Shown piece after piece: positions 54,400-64,000 of a stretch of 64,000 nt of DNA. The notes under the pieces are model-generated. The model was not told the DNA's origin. It saw only the letters and a list, made by a program, of their open reading frames with translations, and did no database searches. How positions within the stretch are numbered: the first letter of the stretch is position 1; every line of letters begins with the position of its first letter. Source of the DNA: Limnephilus marmoratus. Its lineage: Eukaryota > Arthropoda > Insecta > Trichoptera > Limnephilidae. The stretch covers positions 19,423,450 to 19,487,449 of the forward strand of contig OU862927.1 in assembly GCA_917880885.1 (NCBI GenBank), read 5' to 3'. Position numbers and translations under genes: made by a program.

Positions 54400-54520
54400 C
54401 CGCGACTTTTCATCCTGCGACAAAACATGCCCCGATAAAATATCCTAACCTAACCTAACCTAACCTTACCCAACAAAACCTAACCTAACAAAACCTTTCG
54501 GGGCCAAATTTAAAATAAAT
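54400..54520. repeat. Short tandem 'gacaaaaca' units and CCTAA run
   Basis: GCGACAAAACATGCCCCGAT, then AAATATCCTAACCTAACCTA and related AAAACCTAACC units (54444-54500). Same combination as at 10320-10425. Confidence 0.6.
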
Positions 54521-54530
54521 TTTTTTTTTT

Positions 54531-54835
54531 GGTCCTGAGGAAAATAATTTCCCTCTGGGCCTATGTCATCTTTGGGGATGCTTGGGGTTTTTTAAGGAAA
54601 GGAAGGAGAGGAGAGTTCTGGGAAGGAGACGGGTTTAAGGGGTGGTTAGTAATCTGGGGTTCAGTGTATCCTGGTCATCCGCCTCCAAGACCTAGACAAA
54701 TCTAACCCCATGAACCCGGGCACCCCTCCTAAATCACCAAACGTAGCAAACCACTTGGGGTGACCTATGGCAGAGATGTTAGTTATCCAATAAAGGTTCC
54801 CGGGGCGGCGGTACCCATTCCCGCCTCCCAAATTG
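54531..54835 (-). mobile_element. SINE-A copy, near full length
   Basis: Short subtype: GGTCCTGAGGAAAATAATTT, TCTGGGAAGGAGACGGG, GACCTAGACAAATCTAACCC, CACCTCCT-like acccctcctaaatcacc, GCAGAGATGTTAGTTATCCA, and ends CCCGCCTCCCAAATTG. A run of T (54521-54530) marks the tail. Confidence 0.85.
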
Positions 54836-54837
54836 TA

Positions 54838-54970
54838 TCGAAACTGTAAGTTTCTTGCACTGTCTCCTACCTTTTTTGTTGGAGGATATTTTGTATCCCT
54901 CGACATAATATCCCAAGGGCAAAATATCCTACGGAAAGAAGGAGACAGAGCGAGAAACTTACAATTTCGA
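54838..54970. repeat. Inverted repeat with ~28-bp arms
   Basis: GAAACTGTAAGTTTCTTGCA ... CTGTCTCC faces GGAGACAGAGCGAGAAACTT ... ACAATTTC. The loop contains the gacataatatccc/gcaaaatatcctacgg units related to 10320 and 54400. Confidence 0.65.
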
Positions 54971-54992
54971 TTTAAATTTTAATTTTTAAATT

Positions 54993-55135
54993 TGTCATCT
55001 TAGGGGATGCTGTAAGGAAAGAAAGCAGATAAAGTTCTGGGTGGGAAGAAGGGATGAGGGGTTGGTGGGAACCTGCGGCCGTCAGCCATCCATCCCTCTC
55101 ACTGCGGTGCAAAGCGATTCAGAGTCCGACCGGAG
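54993..55135 (-). mobile_element. SINE-A long-subtype fragment
   Basis: TCATCTTAGGGGATGCTGTA, AAAGTTCTGGGTGGGAAG, CATCCCTCTCACTGCGGTGC: diverged SINE-A that then loses similarity. Confidence 0.6.
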
Positions 55136-55292
55136 CGGAAGTTTCCTGGGATCTATGGACAGGTTGACACGTTCATTTCTCCTTCTCCAATTTCTTGTAC
55201 CCTCCATGCTATGCACAAACAGAATGGCATAGTTCCACTGGCTTGGGGCAATCACTTTTTTATGTTCGTTAACACATAACAATAATAGTGTG
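55136..55292. other. Unassigned sequence
   Basis: Short stretch with no assignment. Confidence 0.4.
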
Positions 55293-55296
55293 TTAA

Positions 55297-55510
55297 GAGC
55301 CTTTAACCAGCCAGCGTCCGAAAATCCACATTTCGTCGAAACATGTTTTTACACAGTACTTGTACAGGGCGGTTCCAATGAGAAAGATCTCCATACCAGC
55401 TTTTTAAAATTACAACTCAATATCGTTTCATTCTAAATTTGCTTTAATTTATACCTACATTCAAAAATGCTAAAAGGTGGGATCATAAAACTATTAAAAT
55501 TATGTACTTT
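55297..55510 (+). mobile_element. TTAA-flanked element, copy 3, right-truncated
   Basis: After TTAA (55293-55296): GAGCCTTTAACCAGCCAGCG, ACATTTCGTCGAAACATG, AATGCTAAAAGGTGGGATCA. It stops near 55510 where the CTAGCTG-type repeat follows. Confidence 0.7.
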
Positions 55511-55544
55511 TAATAAGTATTTTTTAAAATATTATAATACTAGC

Positions 55545-56082
55545 TGGCTCCCGGCATGCGTTGCTATGCCATTAAATGAAGAAATTGAATCTCCCTTTGC
55601 GCGGGAGAATTGAAGCTCCCTTTCTCCTCGCGTGACCTTTCCCTTTCGCCCCGTTCCCCTTCCGCCTCCCCTTCCTCTGCCGTGTCCCCTTCCTCTCCTG
55701 CGTTCCCACTCCGCTTCCTTCACCTTCCCTCTCTCCACTCCCCCTCTTCCCCCGTCCCGCGAACCCCCCTCCAGAGTTCCCCTCCCCCCTCTCAGGTTCC
55801 CCTCCCCCCTCCCAGGTTCCCCTCCCCCCTCCCAGGTTCCCCTCCCCCATCTCTCCCTCCCTCCCGCTTTCCATAGCAATAGCCGCTTCCTCGCGTGCCA
55901 TCAATAGCAATTTTTTTATACAAATTTCATAATGCCAGAGCTCACCGGAAGTTTTATAAAAACCTTGTCCTGACAATAACGAACACACAAAAAAAAGAAT
56001 TATTCAATTCGGTGCAGTCGTTTGAAAGTTATGCGCTTAGCAACACATTCAACGATTCATTTTTATATAATAGAGAGATAGC
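55545..56082 (+). mobile_element. CTAGCTG-type repeat with polypyrimidine minisatellite
   Basis: Begins ACTAGCTGGCTCCCGGCATG and ends GTCGTTTGAAAGTTATGCGC, then AACACATTCAACGATTCATT, then TTTATATAATAGAG. The middle (55610-55880) is almost pure C/T on this strand, with a 20-bp unit CCCTCCCCCCTCCCAGGTTC repeated about four times. Open frames on both strands here (up to 138 codons) come from the simple-sequence composition and are not genes. Confidence 0.65.
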
Positions 56083-56094
56083 CTGATAAGTTTT

Positions 56095-56250
56095 CAGATT
56101 TTCACAGCCAAAAGCATTTTCGTTATTTGTTTTTGGGGTATTATGCCGTGTTGCGCTACCTCCTTCTTTAGCCAACGATGTCCGAAACGTTGGCTAAAGA
56201 AGGAGGTGGCGTAACACGGCATAACACCCCAAAAAAAAATAACGAAAAAA
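56095..56250. mobile_element. Foldback element, second copy of the 10.5-kb family
   Basis: A nearly perfect palindrome: GCCGTGTTGCGCTACCTCCT ... CTTTAGCCAACG faces CGTTGGCTAAAGAAGGAGGT ... GGCGTAACACGGC. It has almost no loop (ATGTCCGAAA) and lacks the minisatellite of the 10.5-kb copy. Confidence 0.8.
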
Positions 56251-56774
56251 AAAAAAAAGAGATAGCCTGTCCACGACCGCCATGATATGGTCGTGAATCC
56301 AGTACGGTGGTCGTGAAAATTCAAATATCAACATGTAAAAACAAATAAAAAATAATTTATTTTTGTGCCAAAATCTTGGCAATACTAAACGCCCTCAACG
56401 TAATACACAAATCTTCCCATAAAACCCAATCAGTTTCGGCTGTGACTCATTACTACGTTATACGAGAAATTCGCCCAGTTTCTGTTATGAAAATAGTTTT
56501 TGTTCCAACCATTACCCCAATAATTACCGGACGCATTTAGAGAGACAAACATTATTTGGCAAGTAATCGATAACATGAGTTATTGCGTTAGGAGGACTTA
56601 AACCCAATATTGGCCTGAAAGAAAGAATAAAACTTTTACTGTTCCGCTGTCTTGTTTCTTGCCAAAGCTGTTTTATTTATCGTTGAGTTGGATTTTTTAT
56701 GCAATTAGTAAATGTAGCAAGTTTGAGAAGTTTTTGATTTAGAACAAAATCGCATTATCATTTGTACTTTGTAA
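56251..56774. other. No recognisable gene
   Basis: AT-rich spacer. Confidence 0.45.
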
Positions 56775-56776
56775 TA

Positions 56777-57340
56777 TTAGGTCCTTTTGTCGTTTTGTAT
56801 AGGAGGAACATAAAGTCGATTTTTTTTTAATATAATATATTTATTTAATCAAAGTATGTACCATTGCTATCTATGCCCTTTTGCCATGTCGTAGGTAGTT
56901 CATCGATCCCTTTACTAAAAAAACCATTCGGACGGGAATCAATAAAATCTTTGAAGGCGGTTTGGACTGCCCCATCGGAGTTGAATTTTTTCCCTTGCAA
57001 GAAGTTATCCAAATTTCGAAAAAAAAATGGTAATCTGTTGGGGCAAGGTCCGGAGAGTACGGTAGATGTCTTAGACATTCCAATTAAAGCTTATCTAATT
57101 TGGTAGCCGACTGTTGTGCAGTGTGTGGTCTAGCGTTCTAACGCGCGTTTGTTGATTTGCTTCACTCAATTCGTGAGGTACCCACGTTTCAAGCTTTTTC
57201 ACCTTCCCAATTTGCTTTCAAGTGGATTAAAACAGTTTTATCACTCACACCGCAGCCTGCAGCTAACTCGGACGTGGTTTGCGATGGATCCGCTTCCACG
57301 ATAGCCTTCAATTCTTCATTATCAACTTTTGATTTTTATT
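56777..57340 (-). pseudogene. Mariner copy M2, internally deleted and truncated
   Basis: Left end TTAGGTCC is followed by a small deletion relative to M3. On minus it encodes the C-terminal ECLRHLPYSPDLAPTDYHFF, then DFIDSRPNGFFSKGIDELPT. Upstream of that is an N-terminal portion (VDNEELKAIVEADPSQTTSE). N- and C-terminal parts meet at QQTR followed by NAR-PHTAQQ, the same deletion junction as in M3. It is cut off at about 57340, within the N-terminal region, and has frameshifts. Confidence 0.8.
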
Positions 57341-57973
57341 TTTTTTTCTATAAAAACTTTAAAAAATGGTAGGTGTTGGACAGTCGGAGGTGGGGTTGGG
57401 GGATTACTCGGTGGAGTGAGCAGTGACGACATGTGGAAGAATTTGTTTTGTTTGATTTTGAAGAAAAAAAATTAGAAAAAAAAAGTCATCCAAAAAGTCA
57501 CCGGAGACCAAAATTTAATATACATTTTTTAAACCAAATAACGTCCGGAATCACTGGTTAAAGTAAGTCAAGTACGTCCCTTAACATCCTGTATATGTAT
57601 TTCTAGCAAATTAAAGTGGCATTTATATGAAATGTTAAAAACTACGGTTAAAAATTAGCATTGACGAACAAAATCATAACTTCCAGCAATTACTGTGAAA
57701 AGCATTTTATTTTAATCACAATTTAAGCTTGCAAAAAGCTGCCGTGTTAAGCTGTGCTTTTGTTTTTGCGATAGAGAGATTATTCGATAAAAGCAATGAA
57801 GAAAAACAACGGAAAAAAACACCTTCGTGAAAAAGCGTGATCCGACATCATAACACGTTAGCTAATCGGAGAAAATATATTTCTGGAAAAGTATCAATGC
57901 TTTATGAAAACTGATTATCACGAATAATAGTTGCACGTTTTAGTGCAACGTGCTTTTTTAATGGTTTATGTCA
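57341..57973. other. No recognisable gene
   Basis: AT-rich spacer after the broken mariner. Confidence 0.45.
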
Positions 57974-58314
57974 TCAATTTGGGAGGCGGGAATGGGTACC
58001 GCCGCTCCGGGAACCTTTATTTGATAACCCACATCTCTGCCGTAGGTCACCCCAAGTGGTTCGCTACGTTTGGAGATTTAGCAGGGGTGCCCGGGTTCAT
58101 GGGGTGAGGTTTGTCTAGGTCTTGGAGGCGGATGACCAGGACACACTGAACCCCAGATTCCTACCCACCCCTTAAACCATTTTCCTTCCCAGAACTCTCC
58201 TCTCCTTCCTTTCCTTAAAAAAAAACCCTCCACACAGCATCCCCAAAGATGACATAGGCCCTGAGGGAAATTATTTTCCTCAGGGTCTCCTGTGTGGAGC
58301 TCATGTAAAAAAAA
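57974..58314 (+). mobile_element. SINE-A copy, near full length
   Basis: CAATTTGGGAGGCGGGAATG, AACCTTTATTTGATAACCCA, TAGCAGGGGTGCCCGGGTTC, GACCAGGACACACTGAACCC, CACACAGCATCCCCAAAGAT, hairpin AAATTATTTTCCTCAGGGTC, and an A tail (58307-58314). With 17796 it is the clearest short-subtype copy. Confidence 0.87.
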
Positions 58315-58687
58315 TGAATATATATTTACGTATTAAATATAAAGTAAATATAAATTAACGTGCACGTTCCGGTTAGACGATAGGTCTGGGTTCGTGTCCC
58401 ATTGGCTTGTTGTGACCATTGTCTTTTTTCTGTTTTTCTGTGTCTTGTTCTCTTTTATATTTTCGTTTAAATTATTATTGTTATCTTCTTCTTCAATGAT
58501 ATATTACATTGATGGGAATAACCTTCAAAAATTATAAAACAGAGTTTAGCTTATTAAAAAAAAATAATAAATTTAAACCTTCAATGTAAATTTTTAGGAG
58601 CCACCTAAGCCAGAGAAAAGAAATGTATGAACATCAGTTCCAATTCTGAAAATGATCCACTCGTGCGCAATGCACAAGAAACCCATG
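58315..58687. other. Spacer with a possible B-box remnant
   Basis: GGGTTCGTGTCCC near 58389 resembles a Pol III B box, but no A box sits at tRNA distance. Not called as a tRNA. Confidence 0.35.
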
Positions 58688-58691
58688 TTAA

Positions 58692-59403
58692 GAGCGTATA
58701 ACCAGCCAGCGGACGAAAATCCACATTTCGTCGAAAGTTGCTCTTACGATCGTGCAGGGCGGTTACAATGAGAAAGATTAATTATTCTCCGTACCAGCTT
58801 TTTTAAATTATAACTCAATATCGAATTTATTTCAATTCAAATTAGCTGTAATTTATACCTTCATCCAAAAATGCTGAAAGGCGTGATGATATAACTATTC
58901 AAATAATGTACTTTTTGTAGTTATTTTTTGATTATAAGTATTTGTCATTTTTCAATAATATCTAAATTTAATAAGAATGTTAAAAAAATCTGAAATATAT
59001 TAGTTTGTAAGTGCGCAAATAAATACACAAACGGACCAATTTTCGCCAAGAAACACATGTACGTACATATTTTTTAATGATTTTATTGACACTAAAATTA
59101 AAATTCTAAAACATACGTTTGCTAGATAATGTATTAATTTATTTTACTGCATGATTTTATTATTTGAAATGGGTGTGGTATATTACAAAAACTTTTTTTA
59201 AATTGAACAAATCTGCCAACTACCTATGGAATAACCTTATTATACTAAAAATTAAAAAAATTTCTCAAAATTTATTACATACGAATGCTAGATAAAAGAA
59301 CAATCTTTCGAAATCCATTTATAATTTTTTGTGGAAAATAGTCAATACGTCTAAAAACTTTTTTGAAAATGACGTATTTCCGGTTTTCTCTGGTAATGCC
59401 CTC
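58692..59403 (+). mobile_element. TTAA-flanked element, copy 4 (complete)
   Basis: 712 bp between TTAA (58688-58691) and TTAA (59404-59407). Left end GAGCGTATAACCAGCCAGCG; right end CTGGTAATGCCCTC. Collinear with 37456-38137 apart from small gaps. Confidence 0.8.
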
Positions 59404-59466
59404 TTAACTTAAAACCACTCGGGCCTTTAAGCTCGTTTTCACGATAATACATCATTTTATTTTTTT

Positions 59467-59513
59467 CATAAATGGTCCCCGTTTTGACTGTACCCATACC
59501 CGCCTCCTAAATT
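59467..59513 (-). mobile_element. SINE-A 5'-end fragment
   Basis: ATAAATGGTCCCCGTTTTGA, then GTACCCATACCCGCCTCCTA, then AATTG: the 5' end of SINE-A read in antisense. Confidence 0.65.
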
Positions 59514-60058
59514 GTAGCACACATTAGTGAATTTTAATCACTTTAAATAGTGTATTCTAACAATATCTGCTCTTCACGCAGCGCATTAAAATATTCGAAC
59601 AAGAAGAAAAAAAAATAAGAAGTAAAATTTATTAATTGTTTCATAAAACTTATTTTAAGAAAATGGCAAGTCATTAACTTAACCAAACCAGTTCGATGAG
59701 CTTTTTCTTGGCACGCCACAAATTTGAATAATGGCGTACCAACCAAAATATTTTGATTTTAAATACACCGCGGTATTTTGAAAGCAAACCTCGCGCTAAA
59801 TGAACTATAAACACGCAAATCACCGACACCGCTTTTGTTTACTAAATTAATATTATTAATATATCGATTTTGTTCGCTTAACGCATAACCATAACCAACC
59901 GCTCGTGGCTCGGTTTGTTAAATTATTGTTTATGTTTCGAGGCAAAGTTTTAACATAGGAGGATAATGGATGTGTTTTTTTTTTATTGTTTTGGCAAACT
60001 GTTGCAGGAGTATGAGAAACAAAAAAAAGACGTTTATTTTTTTTCTTTCTCCAGAATA
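59514..60058. other. No recognisable gene
   Basis: AT-rich spacer. Confidence 0.45.
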
Positions 60059-60060
60059 TA

Positions 60061-61006
60061 TTAGGTCCTTACATATGAAATTGGCGTTTTGTATAGGAGG
60101 AACATAAAGTCGATTTTTTTTAATATAACATATTTATTTAATCAAAGTATATACCATTGCTATCTATGCACTTTTGCCATCTCATAGGTAGTTCGTCGAT
60201 CCCTTTACTAAAAAAACCATTCGGACGGGAATCAATAAAATCTTTGAAGGCGGTTTGGATTGCCCCATCGGAGTTGAATTTTTTCCCTTGCAAGAAGTTT
60301 TCAAAATTTCGAAAAAAATGGTAATCTGTTGGGCCAAGGTCCGGAGAGTACAGTGGATGTCTTAGACATTCCAATTAAAGCTTATCTAATTTGGTAGCCG
60401 TCTGTTGTGCAGTGTGTGGTCTAGCGTTCTAACGCGCGTTTGTTGATTTGCTTTACTCAATTCGTGATGTACCCCCCTTCAAGCTTTTTCACCTTCCCAA
60501 TTTGCTTCAAGTGGATTAAAATAATTTTATCATTAACACCGCAGCCTGCAGCTAACTCGGACGTGGTTTGCGATGGATCCGCTTCCGCAATAGGCTTCAA
60601 TTCTTCATTATCAACTTTGATCTCCGGCCGTCCACGGGGCTTGTTCTGCAGGTCGAAACTTCCAGAACGAAAACGTTGGAACAAAAAACGCACTGTGTTT
60701 TCTTTTGCGGCACCGTCACCATACACATCATTAATCCTTCGAGCCGTTTCTGTAGCACTCGTTGCACGGTGGAACTCGTACTCGTAAATAACGCGATATT
60801 TCGAGTTTTCCATTTTGTAAACTAAGTGACGCAAAGAAAAAAAACAATTAAGGAAAAAACAAATGAATTATAATTTTCGAAACACAAATACGTGAGTAAA
60901 TAACTGTATAAATTTGAATTGGGAATTCCTAACCAAAGAGAAGATATTTGAGATCAATGTTGCCCGTACGGCAAATCGCCAATGTCATACATATGTAAGG
61001 ACCTAA
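60061..61006 (-). mobile_element. Mariner copy M3, both ends present, internally deleted
   Basis: Inverted ends TTAGGTCCTTACATATG at 60061 and its complement ending at 61006, each next to TA (60059-60060, 61007-61008). On minus, the N-terminal part (60834-60457) has the HTH region MENSKYRVIYEYEFHRATSA ... INDVYGDGAAKENTV, GRPEIKVDNEELKPI and PSQTTSELAAGCGV. The C-terminal part (60374-60138) has YSPDLGPTDYHFFRN. Between them the first and second catalytic Asp regions are lost at the junction shared with M2. 946 bp against about 1.3 kb for a full mariner. Confidence 0.87.
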
Positions 61007-61008
61007 TA

Positions 61009-61254
61009 TCAACTTTCTACAACTGTTTACTGGAACAATCACCTCAGCAGCGCTTTACACTTGTTTTTTTTGTATTTACACGCCCGTGTGGCTTTTACAA
61101 ATAATGCAGGACATCTTTTATTTTTTTTTAAATACATTGAAAATAAAGAGTTAAATTTTTTTAATTACATTGAAAATATAGTTTACATTAAAATAAGGTT
61201 GTCAAAAATTAGGTAAGTTAAGTAAAAGTAGATAATCTAGCAATATCCTCTAAA
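61009..61254. other. No recognisable gene
   Basis: AT-rich spacer. Confidence 0.4.
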
Positions 61255-61550
61255 TCAGGGTTTCCCAACCTTTATTTCGCCGAGCCTCCCCGAACAAAAA
61301 AAAATATTTTCAAGACCCACTTCAGTGGTGTAGCTAGCATGGGATAGGCATGGAGGGGGCGGGGTGGCTGGGACTTTCCAAATATAAATAAAACCATATT
61401 CAATATTTTTGCGACAATATCCTTCGAAATTTTCATTTCTTCGGGTGTCACCTCCCGTCGGGTTTAGCGTCACCCCCCCGTTGGGTGGCACCCGGGCGGT
61501 ACGCTGCCCCTCCCCACCCCTCGCTACGCACCTGCCCCTTAATTAAGTTT
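61255..61550. mobile_element. Possible hAT-type element end
   Basis: CAGGGTTTCCCAACCTTTAT (61257-61276) resembles common hAT termini, followed by GGTGTAGCTAGCATGGGATA and a GC-rich block (GTCACCCCCCCGTTGGGTGG). I found no matching right end or duplication. Confidence 0.35.
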
Positions 61551-61598
61551 CAACAAAAATAAGAAACACATTTTTTATATTAACATTTTTTATATTAA

Positions 61599-61901
61599 AT
61601 GATCCAGAAGCTAATCATTAAAGTAATCCTAAAGAAACCCTCCACTTATCCAACAGAAACGCTTTTCGCCGATTTCACGGTGCCTAGAGTAGAGAATATC
61701 TTCAAGAAAAATGCAATTATCCAAATTTACAAAGATAATATCATCAAAAAATTTGAAACTCACCAATCAAAAAGATATCAAGACAACATCAAAATACCAA
61801 AATTTAATACAAAACTAATGCAAAACAATTATATCTATTTAGGAATAAAGTTTTTCAACAACCTTCCGATTGAAATAAAAAAAAACCAAATACATCAATA
61901 A
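61599..61901 (+). pseudogene. C-terminal fragment of a CR1/jockey-type LINE
   Basis: 100-codon frame: VILKKPSTYPTETLFADFTV, IFKKNAIIQIYK, then NNYIYLGIKFFNNLPIEIKK. The YPT..LF..F.V and Y.G.K..N.LP.EIK patterns are those of the LINE C-terminus. The palm is absent. A different family from K1 and K2 by sequence. Confidence 0.68.
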
Positions 61902-62169
61902 ACTGAAACTCAAACTGAAGCTACACTTCATCAGGAATAATTAACTTAATAATTACCTGTTTTTCTCTTTCTTTCTATGTATTATCAATCTATATTCATC
62001 TCTATTTTATTTAGATTTTTCGAATTTCTCTTAAGTGCACAATATTTTAGTATGTAACCGAATCCCATATCCCATGTATGTACACCTACACTTACAGATA
62101 ATCCAGAAGTTTCAATTGTTCCCATTACATACTTACCTATTGCATAATGTTATTCTATTTCTGTTATAA
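61902..62169. other. Probable LINE 3' UTR or spacer
   Basis: AT-rich. No tail motif recognised. Confidence 0.35.
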
Positions 62170-62171
62170 TA

Positions 62172-63032
62172 GGCCACTTGCATCAAATTTTTTTAAATTT
62201 TTTTCCGGTTTAGGCAAATATTCTAAGACATTCTGTATTTTTTTTTTTTTTTTTATCGTATTTTTGAAACCCTGGGGATTTTTTGAAAATTTCAATCCGA
62301 TAAATCAGACCATTTTTTATAAACCGGAAAGACGGGACGTAATTTTATAGGTGTGAAAAAACGATAATTACATAGCCGAAAATCATTTGAAAAAAAAAAT
62401 AACGTTTTCCACACGAATGGCACAAGAGAATAACGAGGCATACCAAAAATATTACATCTCATAAATATTTTTTTCTTTGATCCATCTTATTGACCATAAA
62501 TCATTATAATGAACAGCGTCTATATTACTAAATTCAATGTAATATACTTGTACTTGTAAATTATAATAATAATAAGAATATTATAAAATTTAATTTTGTT
62601 AAAATCAGCACCATAATCATTATACTTCTAAAACACGTACCGACATCATCTGCACGTTCTGAAGAGCACCCCGTAGATCATTAAAAGTACGGGGTTCTCT
62701 TCAGAGCATCTGTCAAAAAGTGAAACCAAATGATAAGTTCGCAGAGAACAAACAATAAATCTAGTGAACGAATTAAAAAATTCGCCTGAAATCAAAGTGA
62801 TGCCATATAAAAAAATAAATCAGTGTGGAATTTTAAAAAAATAATTGGAACATTTTCGGCGACGGGACATTTTCATGTAGTGACGTCACGAGCCTAAATA
62901 ATGGATTTATTTATTTAAAATTAACAAAAACTGTACATTTCTAAACAATTTTACCAACATTTTCTTAATCTTAGTAAAAAAATCTATCCACATGATTTTT
63001 TCCAAGTCGTTATGAAATCCATGCAAGTGGCC
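62172..63032 (-). mobile_element. TA-flanked MITE, copy 2 (inverted)
   Basis: 861 bp, ends GGCCACTTGCAT/ATGCAAGTGGCC flanked by TA (62170-62171, 63033-63034). Inverted relative to copy 1 at 49881-50728. It has a private palindrome (18-bp arms with a few mismatches: tctgaagagcaccccgta / tacggggttctcttcaga, 62658-62705) at a site where copy 1 lacks it. Confidence 0.85.
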
Positions 63033-63444
63033 TATTAGTGTAACTCGCTCATCAAGCACAAGAACTAGTTTCTTCTTTGGTGAGATTGCAATTTTAAATA
63101 ATTTGTGTACCGATATGTAATTTATATAAAACCACTGTACTATATATCTATATTAAATAAAAATAAATTATAATAAAAATAAATAAAAAACTAACACCTC
63201 TTCGAAAAGTCGTTAAAAACTAAATTTTGAAAAACAGTCCATAACATAACCTAACCTAACATAACCTATTTACCTAATTTTTTACATCCCTTTTAATGAC
63301 GTTTCAAAGCAGGTGTTAAGTTGATTTATTTCTGAGTTGTCCGGTCACCGCCAAATACATCTATATTATTTATTGTCATGAGTACTAAGTTTATTTTTTG
63401 TATTTGTTCGGCATTGTGTAACAATTTCTAGACATTTTATTTTG
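63033..63444. other. No recognisable gene
   Basis: Contains a short AACCTAACCTAACATAACCT run near 63248. No coding motif. Confidence 0.45.
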
Positions 63445-63606
63445 AAGAGTTTTCATTTTCAGTGTACATTTGTTACTTTACATTTTAAATCACTACCAAA
63501 CTAAAAGTTTTAAGTTTGCTAGTGAATGACACGGATGTGTCGAAACCGGTAGCAGAAATTTTAAAATATAGTAACAAATGTACATTGAAAATTGAAACCC
63601 TTCAAA
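63445..63606. mobile_element. Foldback element with GAAACCGGTAG module
   Basis: The arms pair GTGTACATTTGTTACTTTAC with its near complement (TAGTAACAAATGTACATTG). The right arm has a hairpin GACAC-GGAT-GTGTC directly followed by GAAACCGGTAG (63529-63552), as in the 25.3-kb element. Confidence 0.65.
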
Positions 63607-64000
63607 GCAAAAAGCATCAAGTTTAATTTGTAGAACTCCATTTTAATTTTAATTTCTTTTATATATTCAATAAAAAAAAAATCAATATAAAAAACAGTTT
63701 ATTTATTACACAGCAGAACATCCATATTGTAAGTATTTTTTTGTATTTATTTATTATATTTATTGTACCTGCAGTCTTCGTAAAAAGTGTGTGAAAATAA
63801 TACAATATTTTTTTTACGTTTTCAAAACTAGTTCCCTAGTGCCCTATTGAGCGCATTTAAAATTATCGTGACGATTTACGGTTACTGTACCGTGACGGCA
63901 TAATAAAGGCAATAAACATACGTTCTTTATCACAATAATGCTGCAGCTCTTTCAAAAGATTAGATACACAATGTACGAAGGTCTATTTCCTCCAAAGGAA
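63607..64000. other. No recognisable gene
   Basis: AT-rich to the window end. Confidence 0.45.

Noticed and set aside
55532..55988. GC-rich overlapping open frames of 88-138 codons on both strands
   Set aside because: They arise from a polypyrimidine minisatellite. Their products are low-complexity Pro/Ser or Gly/Arg/Glu repeats in every frame.
58380..58400. tRNA gene suggested by GGGTTCGTGTCCC
   Set aside because: Only a B-box-like motif. No A box or cloverleaf at the required distance.

Overview
The window looks like a piece of an insect nuclear genome that is almost entirely transposable-element debris. I could not support any ordinary host protein gene. The evidence for an insect is: AT-rich DNA with short CCTAA runs (the insect telomere unit, here as interspersed copies); mariner, piggyBac, hAT and Harbinger-type ends; non-LTR retrotransposons whose ORF1 protein resembles the baculovirus FP family; and a promoter with an arthropod TCAGT initiator. 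The order cannot be fixed from sequence alone. Lepidoptera or a related order is plausible but unproven.

Layout. 0-5 kb: poly-G MITE copies, a SINE-like repeat (called SINE-A here) split by a MITE with a 9-bp target duplication, an RTE-like LINE tail, a complete hAT-type element with a perfect 8-bp duplication, and a tRNA-like SINE head. 7-10 kb: three LINE remnants on the minus strand, one of them from a family called LINE-B here. 10-16.8 kb: a foldback element with a 9-bp minisatellite, two copies of an unknown repeat (one split by a piggyBac-type MITE, the other by a segment with a heat-shock-type promoter), another LINE-B copy, and a long palindrome. 18.5-21.3 kb: seven near-identical tRNA-like genes in 416-bp units, two on minus then five on plus, bracketed by a 12-bp direct repeat.

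22-33 kb: LINE tails, a TA-flanked MITE, a palindromic foldback, a minisatellite split by insertions, a Harbinger-type MITE and more SINE-A. 34.5-45 kb: retrotransposon core. It holds a decayed LINE (K1), an 84-86 bp minisatellite, and a young LINE (K2) with an intact 956-residue endonuclease/reverse transcriptase, inserted into an older relative (K3), followed by a mariner-type DD41D relic. 45-64 kb: foldback elements, three internally deleted mariner copies, two inverted copies of a TA-flanked element, Harbinger MITEs, four SINE-A pieces, a third LINE-B copy nested in another repeat, and copies of a TTAA-flanked element.

How the parts relate. SINE-A and LINE-B share about 110 bp of 3' end, including a hairpin and the A-tail, so LINE-B is the likely source of the machinery that moves SINE-A. 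The mariner, Harbinger, hAT, piggyBac and TTAA or TA elements are non-autonomous or defective here. K2 is the only element with a complete-looking replication ORF. The most unusual items are the tRNA-like array, the heat-shock-type promoter with its 21-codon ORF, and foldback elements carrying hammerhead-ribozyme-like modules.
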